DNA from: Planctomycetota bacterium
GTDB taxonomy: Bacteria > Planctomycetota > JACQVV01 > JASMLP01
Direction of reading: 5' to 3'
Length of the DNA: 64,000 nt
Assembly: GCA_030748635.1 (NCBI GenBank)
Contig: JASMLP010000001.1
Location: forward strand, 77,986 to 141,985
The notes below the pieces were generated by a model. The model was not told the origin of the DNA, did no database searches, and saw only the letters and a program-made list of their open reading frames with translations. Both the position numbers and the translations under genes were made by a program. Shown here in pieces: positions 55,973-64,000 of the stretch (position 1 is its first letter; every line of letters starts with the position of its first letter).

Positions 55973-56301
55973 TCCGCATGAAAGCTAACGAACAAGGCAC
56001 CTTACTGCCCCTGCGTGTTCATCCAGGATCCAGGCGGGAAGGACTGGACGGGACACACAACGGCGCACTCCGCGTCCGCGTACACACCGCCCCGGAAAAA
56101 GGGAAGGCTAACGACGCGATCTGTAAGCTTCTGGCCAAGATCCTGGATTGCCGAAAAAGTTCTCTACACATCGTCTCCGGACAGAACTCGCGCAACAAAA
56201 CGGTCTTGATCGAAGACCTAGGCCCCTCGATCGTCCTGCGAACCATTCACAAACACTTGCCCCTTTCCAAGGAGATTGTCTTCGATGACCCCTCTGTGTG
56301 A
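55969..56301 (+). CDS. DUF167/YggU family protein
   Basis: This roughly 110-residue protein has the DUF167 core LRVHPGSRREGLDG, LRVRVHTAPEKGKANDAI and LHIVSGQNSRNKTVLIED. Its function is unknown, although the family is widely conserved. The GTG start overlaps the kinase stop codon as GTGA; an ATG three codons later is an alternative. The upstream frame extension is antisense-like kinase sequence and is rejected. It overlaps the start of the purine nucleoside phosphorylase gene by 17 nt. Confidence 0.88.
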   Translation: MIRMKANEQGTLLPLRVHPGSRREGLDGTHNGALRVRVHTAPEKGKANDAICKLLAKILDCRKSSLHIVSGQNSRNKTVLIEDLGPSIVLRTIHKHLPLSKEIVFDDPSV

Positions 56302-57112
56302 TCGTATCGAAGAAGCCGCGAACGCTCTTCGAGCTCATTCCGACCAGAACCCCCAAATCGGGATCATCCTGGGAACAGGCCTGGGAAACCTCGCGGAGTC
56401 GATCGACGTGCGAGCGACTGTCCCCTTCCAAGATATTCCCCACTTCCCCGCCTCCACCGCCACCAGTCATGTTGGTAACCTTCTCTTCGGTCAACTGGAG
56501 GGAAAAGAAGTGGTGGCCATGCAGGGAAGACTTCATGCCTACGAAGGATATACCGCCGAGGAGATCACCCTTCCGGTCCGAGTCATGAAAGCGCTGGGCA
56601 TGAATACCTTGCTGATTTCCAACGCCTGTGGAGGACTCAATCCTCAATATCAGGCCGGAGACATCATGTTCATCGAAGACCACATCAATCTCCTGGGAAT
56701 CAATCCCCTTGTGGGCCCCAACGACGACCAGCTCGGCCCTCGATGGCCCGATATGATCGAGCCGTACAACACCCAACTCATCGAGTTAGCAGAGCGACTC
56801 GCACTCGAGGGTGGCCTCAAGACTCAACGCGGCGTCTATGTCGCAGTCCTGGGTCCTAACCTGGAGACACGGGCCGAATATCGATTCTTGAGGACAATCG
56901 GCGCCGATGTGGTGGGAATGAGTACTGTCCCCGAGGTCATCGTCGCCGTTCACCAAGGCACCCGGGTTCTCGGCTTTTCGATCGTAACGGACATGTGCCT
57001 TCCTGACGCTCTCGAACCAGCCAACGTGGACAAGATACTCGCCGTGGCGGGAGAAGCGGAACCCCGACTCACCCTCCTGGTTCGTCAAGTGATCCAGAAT
57101 CTTGCGACCTGA
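56285..57112 (+). CDS. Purine nucleoside phosphorylase (trimeric class)
   Basis: This enzyme cleaves purine nucleosides with phosphate to free base and ribose 1-phosphate. The 275-residue sequence has ILGTGLGNLAE, H84 in MQGRLHAYEGY, NACGGLNP, PNLETRAEYRFLR (E194) and VGMSTVPEVIVA. In the purine-binding loop the usual Asn (human N243) is replaced by D236 (SIVTDMCLPD), which may widen specificity to 6-aminopurines. The ATG at 56285 follows AAGGAG by 10 nt; the TTG at 56276 is too close to that site. It is the last plus-strand gene and converges with the TPR gene (6 bp). Confidence 0.93.
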   Translation: MTPLCDRIEEAANALRAHSDQNPQIGIILGTGLGNLAESIDVRATVPFQDIPHFPASTATSHVGNLLFGQLEGKEVVAMQGRLHAYEGYTAEEITLPVRVMKALGMNTLLISNACGGLNPQYQAGDIMFIEDHINLLGINPLVGPNDDQLGPRWPDMIEPYNTQLIELAERLALEGGLKTQRGVYVAVLGPNLETRAEYRFLRTIGADVVGMSTVPEVIVAVHQGTRVLGFSIVTDMCLPDALEPANVDKILAVAGEAEPRLTLLVRQVIQNLAT

Positions 57113-57118
57113 TTTCGA

Positions 57119-57763
57119 TCAGTTCGCAAGAGAGATGAGAAGTTTTCGAACCGCCATCAACCGGGTCTGATCCTTTGCCTCCGGATAGAGTTCGTTATAA
57201 CGACGGAGATACTTGAGAGCCTTGTCATACTCTTCGAGCCGATAAAAGCAGGTCACAATATCGAGCAAGACCTCTCCACGAATCCCTTCTTGTTCGAGAA
57301 CTTTTTTGTAGTTCTCGATCGCTTTCTCATATTCCAGGGTTTCGAAATAGGTGATCCCGAGATTGTAGGCAATATCCACATTTTCAGGGTCCAGCGCCTG
57401 GGCTTTTTCGAACACATGAACCGCTCGAAAAAGTTCGCCGCGACGTCGATACACATTCCCAAGCTGATTCCATGCTTTTGAATACATGGGCTCGATCTCA
57501 ACGCAGCGCTCCAGGTAGAGAACCGCATGATCCAGATCGCCGGTCCCCATATGAGCCAGTCCGAGCATGGAGAATGCTCGATAGTTGTCTCGATTGAAAA
57601 AGACCACGTTTTCAAGAATCTCGATCGCCCGGGGATACTCTCGACGAGAAAAGCATTTCGAGCCGACCTGATACAACAGACGGACTTTCGCTCGAACCTC
57701 CTCTGTCAGCCCCTGGAGTGCGGAAGATGCGGATTCGGGAACATGTCCTGCGGATTCATTCAT
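57119..57763 (-). CDS. TPR-repeat protein
   Basis: This 214-residue soluble protein is composed of about five TPR units, such as AFSMLGLAHMGTGDLDHAVLYLE and VDIAYNLGITYFETLEYEKAIE. It lacks a signal peptide, so it is probably a cytoplasmic scaffold. It overlaps the end of the small SH3-like gene upstream by 8 nt. It completes the rseP-dxr operon, so it may serve envelope-stress or isoprenoid functions, though this is only context. Confidence 0.82.
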   Translation of the reverse strand: MNESAGHVPESASSALQGLTEEVRAKVRLLYQVGSKCFSRREYPRAIEILENVVFFNRDNYRAFSMLGLAHMGTGDLDHAVLYLERCVEIEPMYSKAWNQLGNVYRRRGELFRAVHVFEKAQALDPENVDIAYNLGITYFETLEYEKAIENYKKVLEQEGIRGEVLLDIVTCFYRLEEYDKALKYLRRYNELYPEAKDQTRLMAVRKLLISLAN

Positions 57764-58037
57764 GAAGAAGATCCTCCAGGGGGCTCACAGAAACAATCGT
57801 CGCGATTCGAATCCAGGCCGAGTGTCGATTGATCCTCTTACCCAGGCGCGCAGAACTCATCAAGTAAACTTCCTTGGTCGATGAAACATCGGAAATATCC
57901 TGAACATCTACATCTCGCAACTTCAATACCGTATCCGTAGCCTCTTCAAACCGCCCAATATAGAGGTAAGGCGTGGAGGTATCGACCACCACATCTTTCC
58001 CCGCCCACTCCCTCAGTTCTTCGGCCATGGAGACCAT
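57756..58037 (-). CDS. Small SH3/Sm-like beta-rich protein
   Basis: This 93-residue protein has five to six short strands (KDVVVDTSTPYLYIGRFEEA and DTVLKLRDVDVQD) that suggest an Sm/SH3-type barrel. The family is not recognised. The ATG at 58037 has GAGGG 6 nt upstream; the long frame upstream of it is antisense to no gene but overlaps rseP and is rejected. It lies 11 bp after rseP and overlaps the TPR gene by 8 nt, so it belongs to the same operon. Confidence 0.68.
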   Translation of the reverse strand: MVSMAEELREWAGKDVVVDTSTPYLYIGRFEEATDTVLKLRDVDVQDISDVSSTKEVYLMSSARLGKRINRHSAWIRIATIVSVSPLEDLLHE

Positions 58038-58048
58038 AATCTTCCCTC

Positions 58049-59836
58049 TCAGAGCCCAAACATCAAGCGCCGAATATCGTGAAAGGTCACAAATATCAGC
58101 AGTGAAACGATGAGGACAAGACCCAGCATCTGAGCACCGATCAAGACCGAAGAGGGAACGGGTTTGCCCCGGATCTTTTCGATGGCCAGAAAAAACAGAT
58201 GCCCCCCATCGAGCACCGGAATCGGAAGGAGATTGATAATCGCCAGGTTGATCGATAGTAGGCCCAAGAAATAGAGAAAACGGCCAAAACCGAGCTGACT
58301 CACACTCGAATAACTCACCTGAGCGATCAAGATGGGCCCCCCCAGGTTTCGAGCGGCCACCCGACGAGTCATCAAACCTTTCAGGGTCATCAATACCCAC
58401 TTGAAATTGTTGATGGAATGCCGGAACCCAACACGAGAAGCTTCAATTATGCCGTATTGAATCGGGGCAGATCGAAGAGGTGAGACGGAAAGTCCCATCG
58501 GCTGTACATGCAACGATTTTTCCGGCTTGAGCCGAACCGAATCTTCGACCGAACCGCGTCGGTAGCGAAGTTCCAACTCCCGCCCTTCCGATTGACCCAC
58601 CGCGAGAACCAGATCTTTAAATTCGGTAAGCGGCTTCCCATCGATAGCCAAAAGCACATCTCCGACCGCCAAACCGCTTGCTGCCGCGGGCAATCCGGAA
58701 GTCAGGTATCCAATTCGAACCTCTTCGAGAGAAGGGAGGAAAGATTCCAGCACATCCAAGGTGTCGGCTATCGACAGAGGTCCCAAAGTCCTCGACTGAT
58801 CGTTCCGGAGAAGTTCGATCTCGACCATTTTTGATTCTGAAAGCCCCAGCAAGTTTTGCCGAGCGGCCACCAAACTGCCCACTTTTTTCTGATCGATACG
58901 AACAATCCGATCTCCCGGCTTCAAGTCGAGCTTGGCTCCGATTGAATCTTTTTGAATCGACTCCACCTGAAGACTTCCCTGAACAATACCCAGTTGGTAA
59001 CCGCCGTCCATCCGCCCCACAGAGACTTTGGCCTCCCCCAGCTCGCCTTCCCTTTCGTATCCGATCTGATACGAATCTTGAGGATTCATCCGAGGGTAGA
59101 ACTGCAGATCCCGAAAGCGCTTCACAGCAACCGAGTCGATCGAGACGAGACGATCTCCTGTACGCAAACCTGCCTGAGCCGCGGGAGAGTTTTCAGTAAC
59201 ATTCAACACCAAAGAAGCGGCGTTCTGAACACCGATCGACTGAAAACCTCGCCGCTCGTTGTAAACCGGATGAACTCGGACCGGAACCATCTGCCCCTTA
59301 CGATCCACCACGAAATCCATCCCCTTGGGATCCCCAAAAGCGACCTGCAGCCCGACTTCGCTGAACGACATGATCGGGGTGTCGTCGATCGAGACGATCC
59401 GATCTCCTGCTCGCATCCCTCCTTGCCAGGCCGGACCTCCCGGAACCACCTCTCCCACCAAGGGCTCGACAAACCGAACTCCAATCTGAAATGACCAGAC
59501 GCTGATCAAAAATCCGAATAGGAGATTCATGACAACACCCGCCGAAAGGATGATTGCTCGATTTCGAGGGGATTGGCTCGTGAACTCATCCGGAGCACCG
59601 ATGGTCTCCTCACCTGGCAATTCTCCTGCCATCTTCACAAAGCCCCCCAGGGGTATGAGACTCAACTTATAATCAGTATCCCCGTGCCGAACGCCCAGCA
59701 ACTTGGGACCAAACCCGATACTGAACGCTTCGACCCGAACTCCCGACCACTTCGCGGCGAGGAAATGTCCGAGCTCATGCACGAAAATGAGGAAACCGAT
59801 CCCGATTGCGATCTGCAATATGATCAAAACGAACAT
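58049..59836 (-). CDS. rseP: RseP-type site-2 intramembrane protease with four PDZ domains
   Basis: This zinc protease cleaves transmembrane anti-sigma factors or signal peptides in the inner membrane. The active site is VHELGHFLA (H20, E21, H24) in TM1, with LDGGH (D543) near the C-terminus and LGGFVKMAGE between. The protein has 595 residues, against about 450 for E. coli RseP. The extra length comes from PDZ domains: I count four (about 122-190, 200-270, 285-355 and 370-440), each with a PGDRIVxID or similar motif. AGGAG lies 8 nt before the ATG. It overlaps dxr by 13 nt. No RseA-like substrate is in the window. Confidence 0.93.
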   Translation of the reverse strand: MFVLIILQIAIGIGFLIFVHELGHFLAAKWSGVRVEAFSIGFGPKLLGVRHGDTDYKLSLIPLGGFVKMAGELPGEETIGAPDEFTSQSPRNRAIILSAGVVMNLLFGFLISVWSFQIGVRFVEPLVGEVVPGGPAWQGGMRAGDRIVSIDDTPIMSFSEVGLQVAFGDPKGMDFVVDRKGQMVPVRVHPVYNERRGFQSIGVQNAASLVLNVTENSPAAQAGLRTGDRLVSIDSVAVKRFRDLQFYPRMNPQDSYQIGYEREGELGEAKVSVGRMDGGYQLGIVQGSLQVESIQKDSIGAKLDLKPGDRIVRIDQKKVGSLVAARQNLLGLSESKMVEIELLRNDQSRTLGPLSIADTLDVLESFLPSLEEVRIGYLTSGLPAAASGLAVGDVLLAIDGKPLTEFKDLVLAVGQSEGRELELRYRRGSVEDSVRLKPEKSLHVQPMGLSVSPLRSAPIQYGIIEASRVGFRHSINNFKWVLMTLKGLMTRRVAARNLGGPILIAQVSYSSVSQLGFGRFLYFLGLLSINLAIINLLPIPVLDGGHLFFLAIEKIRGKPVPSSVLIGAQMLGLVLIVSLLIFVTFHDIRRLMFGL

Positions 59837-60984
59837 GAAGTCATCTCCTGGCGAACTTGACGGTCCACCTCGAGGATTTGTTGAAGATTGGGGTCGAAAA
59901 TTGTTTCGTGACGATCCAGTGCGCCCTCGACCAAGAGAGCAATTTGCTCGAAGGAGATCTCACCGGCAAGAAATTTTTCTACCGCCAGTTCGCTGGCCGA
60001 GATGAAAGCGGCTCCGGAAGATCCTCCTTCGCGCGCCACCCTGTACCCCAAAGCTAATGCCGGAAACCGACTCAGATCCGGAGGAAAAAATTCCAGGCGG
60101 TGGTTGGAACTGAAATCAAAATAGGTCGCAGGTGATACCCATCGATGCGGATAACTTAGCGCCCACTGGACAGGAACACGCATATCTGGGTTTCCCATCT
60201 GGGCAAATATCGACCCATCCACCATTTCGACCATTGAATGAACGATGGACTGGGGATGAACGACCACTTCGATTTTCTCCAGGGGCACCCCAAAAAGCCA
60301 TCGGGCCTCGATCACCTCAATGGCTTTGTTTAGCATCGTCGCACTATCGATCGTGATCTTGGGACCCATGTTCCAGGTGGGATGAGCGAGCGCTTCTTCG
60401 GCGGTTACCTCGGGAAACCGAGCAAGAGGAAGATCCAGAAAAGGCCCCCCACTAGCAGTTAGAATGATGCGGCGGACCTCCTCGATAGGGAGGCCTTCGA
60501 GAACCTGAAACACCGCGCTGTGCTCGCTATCCACCGGGAGGATCCGTCCACCGGAAGCGGATGCCAAAGCCATCAGCCACTCTCCACCCAAGACGAGGGA
60601 CTCCTTGTTCGCCAGAGCGACGATCTTTCCCGCCTTCAAAGCGGCTACGGTCGAACGTAATCCGGGACCACCTGCAATGGCCTGCACCACCCGATCGACT
60701 CGATCATCCGAGACCATTCGGTCGATCGAATCCAGACCTCCCTCGATCAACTCACACCCCGAACACTCCGGAGAAGACTTCAAGTCCTCGAGAGCATCCG
60801 GATCCGAAACCGCAACTCGAAGAGGTTGATACTTCTGGACCTGCTGCCGTAACCGCTCACCCCCTTTACCTGAGGCCAGCCCGACCAGTCGGAACCGATC
60901 TGGGTGATGCTCGACAACTTCCAGAGCCTGACACCCCACAGAGCCGGTGGAACCGAGAATGACAATATTCTGAACCTGATTCAT
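59824..60984 (-). CDS. dxr: 1-deoxy-D-xylulose 5-phosphate reductoisomerase
   Basis: Dxr converts DXP to 2-C-methyl-D-erythritol 4-phosphate in the MEP isoprenoid pathway, using NADPH and a divalent metal. The NADPH motif is ILGSTGSVGCQAL. The substrate and metal region includes NKESLVLGGEW, VDSEHSA, TASGGPF, THPTWNMGPKI-type ATWNMGPKITIDSA, and QSIVHSMVEM. I begin at the ATG at 60984 (386 aa), just before the first strand; the frame extends 20 codons further without support. The end overlaps rseP by 13 nt. Confidence 0.97.
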   Translation of the reverse strand: MNQVQNIVILGSTGSVGCQALEVVEHHPDRFRLVGLASGKGGERLRQQVQKYQPLRVAVSDPDALEDLKSSPECSGCELIEGGLDSIDRMVSDDRVDRVVQAIAGGPGLRSTVAALKAGKIVALANKESLVLGGEWLMALASASGGRILPVDSEHSAVFQVLEGLPIEEVRRIILTASGGPFLDLPLARFPEVTAEEALAHPTWNMGPKITIDSATMLNKAIEVIEARWLFGVPLEKIEVVVHPQSIVHSMVEMVDGSIFAQMGNPDMRVPVQWALSYPHRWVSPATYFDFSSNHRLEFFPPDLSRFPALALGYRVAREGGSSGAAFISASELAVEKFLAGEISFEQIALLVEGALDRHETIFDPNLQQILEVDRQVRQEMTSCSF

Positions 60985-61080
60985 CGGCGAAATGGGAGAT
61001 GTTCTGCTGTATGAAAATGGTGACAAGAGACCGGAGTATAGCAAAGCGAACTCACGGAACCGACCGGAGGACTCAGAACC

Positions 61081-63003
61081 TCAGGGCTTTTCCCTCAACG
61101 AGACAGCCTCGATCTCAGATCCATCCCCCTTCAACTGATAGATCACCGCGACCAGAGCATCATGAATCTGCAGGTAATGGTCCCCGATACAGATGGTAAC
61201 TCCAGGGTAGACAGAATCCAGCACCGTCAGAGTCCCGAGCTCTCCCTGTTCACTCTCCTCGACCGGGACATCCAGCGCCTCCGATTCGGCTTCCATGGCA
61301 TCGAGCCGAGAAAAGAGTTGTCGGTCGGAGTGAGAAAGGCTCTCGAAAACCGTCGGCTCCATCTCACGTCCAAACCGAGCCCGAAGAGGTGCCAGGATTT
61401 GCTCTACTTCCCGAAGACGCACTCGATTTTGCTCCTTCTTTTCTGCCGAGGATCCGAGAAACACGCGAGTAGGTACATTGGCCTGTGAACCCAGGTTTCG
61501 GACCACCAGATCTCCATCCACAGAGATCCTACCTCCAACAATGCGCCCCTGAGCGCCCTCCACGGTCATATTGCCACCCACCTGGATGTTCGAGTTGACG
61601 ACCCCACCAGGAATGGTCAGGTCTCCACCACATCGAATGCGGGCGTTTTGAGCAAATGCAGCCGACACATCCCCAGACGCGTCAATACTTCCATGACGGC
61701 CGTGAACCACCCCGCGAGCACAGATAAATCCTCCTCGCGATACCACTCGACAATCTTCAGTCGTGCCATCGACCAGAACCGGGCCGCCAGCACTGAGCAA
61801 AAATGCGGAGCGCACACTTCCGTGAACCACGATCGCCTTTTCGCCGACATCCACATTGCCGGTCTCCGCTCCAACGTCGCCATCCACCTCGAGAGTCTCA
61901 TAAACCGCAAGAACCTGCTTTCCCTTGCTCGACTGCAAGGTAACTCGCCCCTGAGTCTTGGCACTGAAAACCCGACCATCCTCACTCAAATCCGCTCCAG
62001 GCCCGACTTCGCAGATCACCTCATCACCGACCTCTGCCGGCACCGCACGACCACGAAGGTCCTCACCATCCACCCCGTCCTCGGGAGGGAACAGAAGCGC
62101 AATCTTCTGCCCTGGCTCCACCACGCTCTCGGCCCAACCTCGATCACGAAAATTCATCTGTCCGGTTTCATCTACCGTCCCCGCTCGCAAACCGATCGGA
62201 ACCCATAACTCCAATCGACCGTCCCGACCATGCTCCGGAGGAGTCCAGGACGCAATGGCAACCTCCTCGATCGCCTCCCCGGAACCTGCCCTCTTGACCA
62301 CCTCCTTCATCGACTCCTCATCGAATCCGCAGGTCAGCCCTTCAGACTCGAGTAAACCCACAAGGTATTCCTCGGTGACCCCAGTCGTCTCCGGAGGACA
62401 GGACACATGCGCGAAATGAAAAGAATCGTCTATCTCCAGAATAGGAAGAACAGAAACCGAATCTTCCTCGAACTCAACCCGACCGGAACAGGTCGACTTG
62501 AAGCCCAATCCGGAATCAAACGATTCCACCCCTTTTCCCTCCAGGCAAGTCACTTGCTGACCCCGTTTGGCCACAATTTCTTCGCCCTTCACCGTCAACC
62601 CGTTGCGACCGGTTCGAGGGGCCAGAACCCGACAGATCAAGTCATCGACCTCGACGACATGACCGGGTTTGGCTTCCCACTCGATCACACCATCCTCACC
62701 CTCCTCGACCGAAATCCCCGAAACGACCCGGACCGGTTCGGGAGGATAGGGATCGGATTCCCGAAGAATCAAAGATCGTTCTATCTGACTGGCCTCCATC
62801 CGAGTGGTGACCCCAATATCCTCCAGAAAAAGGATGACTTCTTCAGGCGTGGGCAATTCCTCAGGGTCCGGACGTTTCTCTGGCCAGATCATCTCGACCG
62901 CTTCACCTCTTCCGACCATACGAAATCTCAAAGGAGGTAAAGACAGACCGTCCTCTCGGCTCTTTACTTTCTTCTCGGCTTTACGTCGTCGGAACAGCAC
63001 CAT
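61081..63003 (-). CDS. FapA (DUF342) family protein with duplicated N-terminal region
   Basis: This protein of about 640 residues belongs to the FapA/flagellar-assembly family. A beta-helical polymer-forming core (about 400-520: VDGDVGAETGNVDVGEKAIVVHGSV, DVSAAFAQNARIRCGGDLTI) is followed by a coiled coil (about 525-600). Two copies of the DUF342 N-terminal domain are seen, one near 90-190 and one near 270-370. The role is unknown; such proteins are proposed to bind polymers or act in envelope processes. The ATG at 63003 has AGGAG 3 nt away, and a GTG one codon later has better spacing. It is the first gene of the dxr-rseP operon. Confidence 0.85.
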   Translation of the reverse strand: MVLFRRRKAEKKVKSREDGLSLPPLRFRMVGRGEAVEMIWPEKRPDPEELPTPEEVILFLEDIGVTTRMEASQIERSLILRESDPYPPEPVRVVSGISVEEGEDGVIEWEAKPGHVVEVDDLICRVLAPRTGRNGLTVKGEEIVAKRGQQVTCLEGKGVESFDSGLGFKSTCSGRVEFEEDSVSVLPILEIDDSFHFAHVSCPPETTGVTEEYLVGLLESEGLTCGFDEESMKEVVKRAGSGEAIEEVAIASWTPPEHGRDGRLELWVPIGLRAGTVDETGQMNFRDRGWAESVVEPGQKIALLFPPEDGVDGEDLRGRAVPAEVGDEVICEVGPGADLSEDGRVFSAKTQGRVTLQSSKGKQVLAVYETLEVDGDVGAETGNVDVGEKAIVVHGSVRSAFLLSAGGPVLVDGTTEDCRVVSRGGFICARGVVHGRHGSIDASGDVSAAFAQNARIRCGGDLTIPGGVVNSNIQVGGNMTVEGAQGRIVGGRISVDGDLVVRNLGSQANVPTRVFLGSSAEKKEQNRVRLREVEQILAPLRARFGREMEPTVFESLSHSDRQLFSRLDAMEAESEALDVPVEESEQGELGTLTVLDSVYPGVTICIGDHYLQIHDALVAVIYQLKGDGSEIEAVSLREKP

Positions 63004-63124
63004 CAACTCCTAATGCAGATACATACTCAACACCATATTGTCGAGTCATGCCACTGCATCTTACCTATTCGTGTCCTCACCTGACCACAATCCCATCACT
63101 CTTATCCCATTCAAAAGCCGAAAA

Positions 63125-64000
63125 TCAACACCCCAAGGACTCCAAAACCTCCCAGGCTCCGTGCGCTGCCCCCACCACAGCGGCATCCTTTTTGAGCTCA
63201 GTTCGGACCACAGAGACCCCGCGCGAACCCAATCCCAAGGAGTTCGAGGAAAGCTCCTCCATGAGAAAAGGGCTGAAAAAATCCCAGGCGCCACTCACTC
63301 CCCCGCCGATCACGACGCAGGACGGGTCGAGTGAGAAACAGATAACCCGTACACCTCGTGCAACCCAGCGGCCAAGATCTTCCAGCAACTGGCAGGCCAC
63401 CTGATCTCCCCCCCCAGCCGCCTCATAAATCTCGTAGGCGGAAGAAAATGAAGAATCAGGACACCTTCTCCCGGCTTCTGCCATCAATCCGGTCGCGCTG
63501 GCAAAAACTTCCCAGCACCCTTTTTGTCCACATGAACACTCCGGACCCAAAGGATCGAGACTGATATGGCCAAATTCTCCCGCCGTCCCCGTAACGCCTC
63601 GCCAAACTCTTCCTTCCAGAACGATACCGACTCCGATTCCAGTTCCCAGAGTCACGGTAACCACGGAATCGTGCCCTTCACCCGCCCCTCTCCACGCCTC
63701 ACCCAAAGCCGCGCAATTGGCGTCATTATCCAGATATACCGGACAACCCCACGTATCTCTCAACTCCTTTTGAAGTGGAATTCCATCCCAACCGGGCAGA
63801 TTCGGTGAGGACAAAATAGCCCCTTCACCAAAATCGATCAGACCGGCAAACCCCACCCCCACAGCGCGTACGTTCTGGTTCTCCAGAAATGAATCCCCCA
63901 GCACCCGAAGATCCTCCATGAGAGCGCTTCTCCCCCGTTTCGACCCGGTTGGAATCTCCCTATTTTCGAGGACCTCCCCATTTCGACCGACCCGACCGGC
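63125..64000 (-). CDS. ROK family sugar kinase (glucokinase-like), 5' end missing
   Basis: This ROK sugar kinase is cut by the right edge of the window. The frame is open to 64000 and reads RNGEVLENREIPTG there, matching the region just after the missing N-terminal phosphate-1 motif. Visible landmarks are DNDANCAALGEAWRGAG (catalytic Asp), VTLGTGIGVGIV (phosphate 2), GEFGHISLDP and the zinc signature CSCGQKGCWE. VIGGGVSG is present near the C-terminus. It probably phosphorylates glucose or a related sugar with ATP; ROK transcription repressors are excluded only if no HTH lies upstream. Confidence 0.92.
   Translation of the reverse strand, partial: AGRVGRNGEVLENREIPTGSKRGRSALMEDLRVLGDSFLENQNVRAVGVGFAGLIDFGEGAILSSPNLPGWDGIPLQKELRDTWGCPVYLDNDANCAALGEAWRGAGEGHDSVVTVTLGTGIGVGIVLEGRVWRGVTGTAGEFGHISLDPLGPECSCGQKGCWEVFASATGLMAEAGRRCPDSSFSSAYEIYEAAGGGDQVACQLLEDLGRWVARGVRVICFSLDPSCVVIGGGVSGAWDFFSPFLMEELSSNSLGLGSRGVSVVRTELKKDAAVVGAAHGAWEVLESLGC

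Overview
The window is a gene-dense bacterial chromosome segment of moderately high GC content. It carries about 50 protein-coding genes. I see no rRNA or tRNA gene, insertion sequence, prophage or CRISPR array. The gene content points to an uncultured Planctomycetota-like (PVC) bacterium. The pointers are three large membrane-anchored Ser/Thr kinases with long C-terminal regions, a TPR protein carrying two RNA-polymerase alpha-CTD-like domains, a bacterial release-factor-like (baeRF) protein, STAS/HATPase partner-switch components, and an Ig-repeat exported protein. This taxonomic reading is inference; no rRNA or ribosomal-protein tree was possible here.

Layout. 0.2-4.6 kb (minus): secA, a response regulator and a DksA/TraR zinc-finger regulator. 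4.8-5.8 kb: a XerC/D recombinase. 5.8-7.3 kb: a baeRF protein and a possible 70-aa gene. 7.4-12.1 kb: an RND efflux lipoprotein adaptor and permease. 12.4-14.4 kb: an alpha/beta hydrolase and a sugar-nucleotide epimerase. 14.5-17.1 kb: groES-groEL, ended by a clear intrinsic terminator and preceded by a single-domain response regulator. 17.3-22.7 kb: a YfhO-like membrane protein, a STAS protein and an Ig-like repeat protein. 22.7-30.0 kb: acyl-CoA dehydrogenase, an HD hydrolase coupled to an epimerase, a divergent metallo-beta-lactamase-fold protein, an RsbW-like ATPase, an acyltransferase with an inserted ankyrin block, and TatD. 30.0-35.1 kb: a 1291-aa kinase, then lgt with a coupled small gene. 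35.2-39.0 kb: a sugar nucleotidyltransferase facing the ruvA-trmD-rplS-yraN-ubiA operon. 39.1-44.7 kb: the TPR/alpha-CTD protein, then orphan CbiE-like methylase, CCA/poly(A) polymerase and HEAT-repeat genes, and a lipoprotein. 44.9-57.1 kb (plus): a long co-directional block with two more kinases, a DUF151 nuclease-like protein, a PTS IIA protein, a beta-propeller lipoprotein, YggS, DUF167 and purine nucleoside phosphorylase. 57.1-64 kb (minus): TPR, a small SH3/Sm-like protein, RseP with four PDZ domains, dxr, a FapA-like protein, and a ROK sugar kinase cut by the right edge.

How the genes work together. Housekeeping modules (protein export and folding, lipoprotein maturation, isoprenoid synthesis, translation and tRNA maturation) are interleaved with envelope and signalling genes. 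Adjacent genes often overlap by 1-20 nt with GTGA, ATGA or TTGA junctions, which suggests translational coupling. TTG and GTG starts are common. Several plus-strand genes have no Shine-Dalgarno sequence but a TATAAT-like box 7-8 nt before the ATG, which suggests leaderless mRNAs. No obviously new defence or mobile system is visible. The most unusual items are domain architectures: ankyrin inside an acyltransferase, TPR plus double alpha-CTD, four-PDZ RseP, and kinases with an N-terminal GspE/MshE-like module. A divergent gene pair whose start codons share the same CATG is also unusual.
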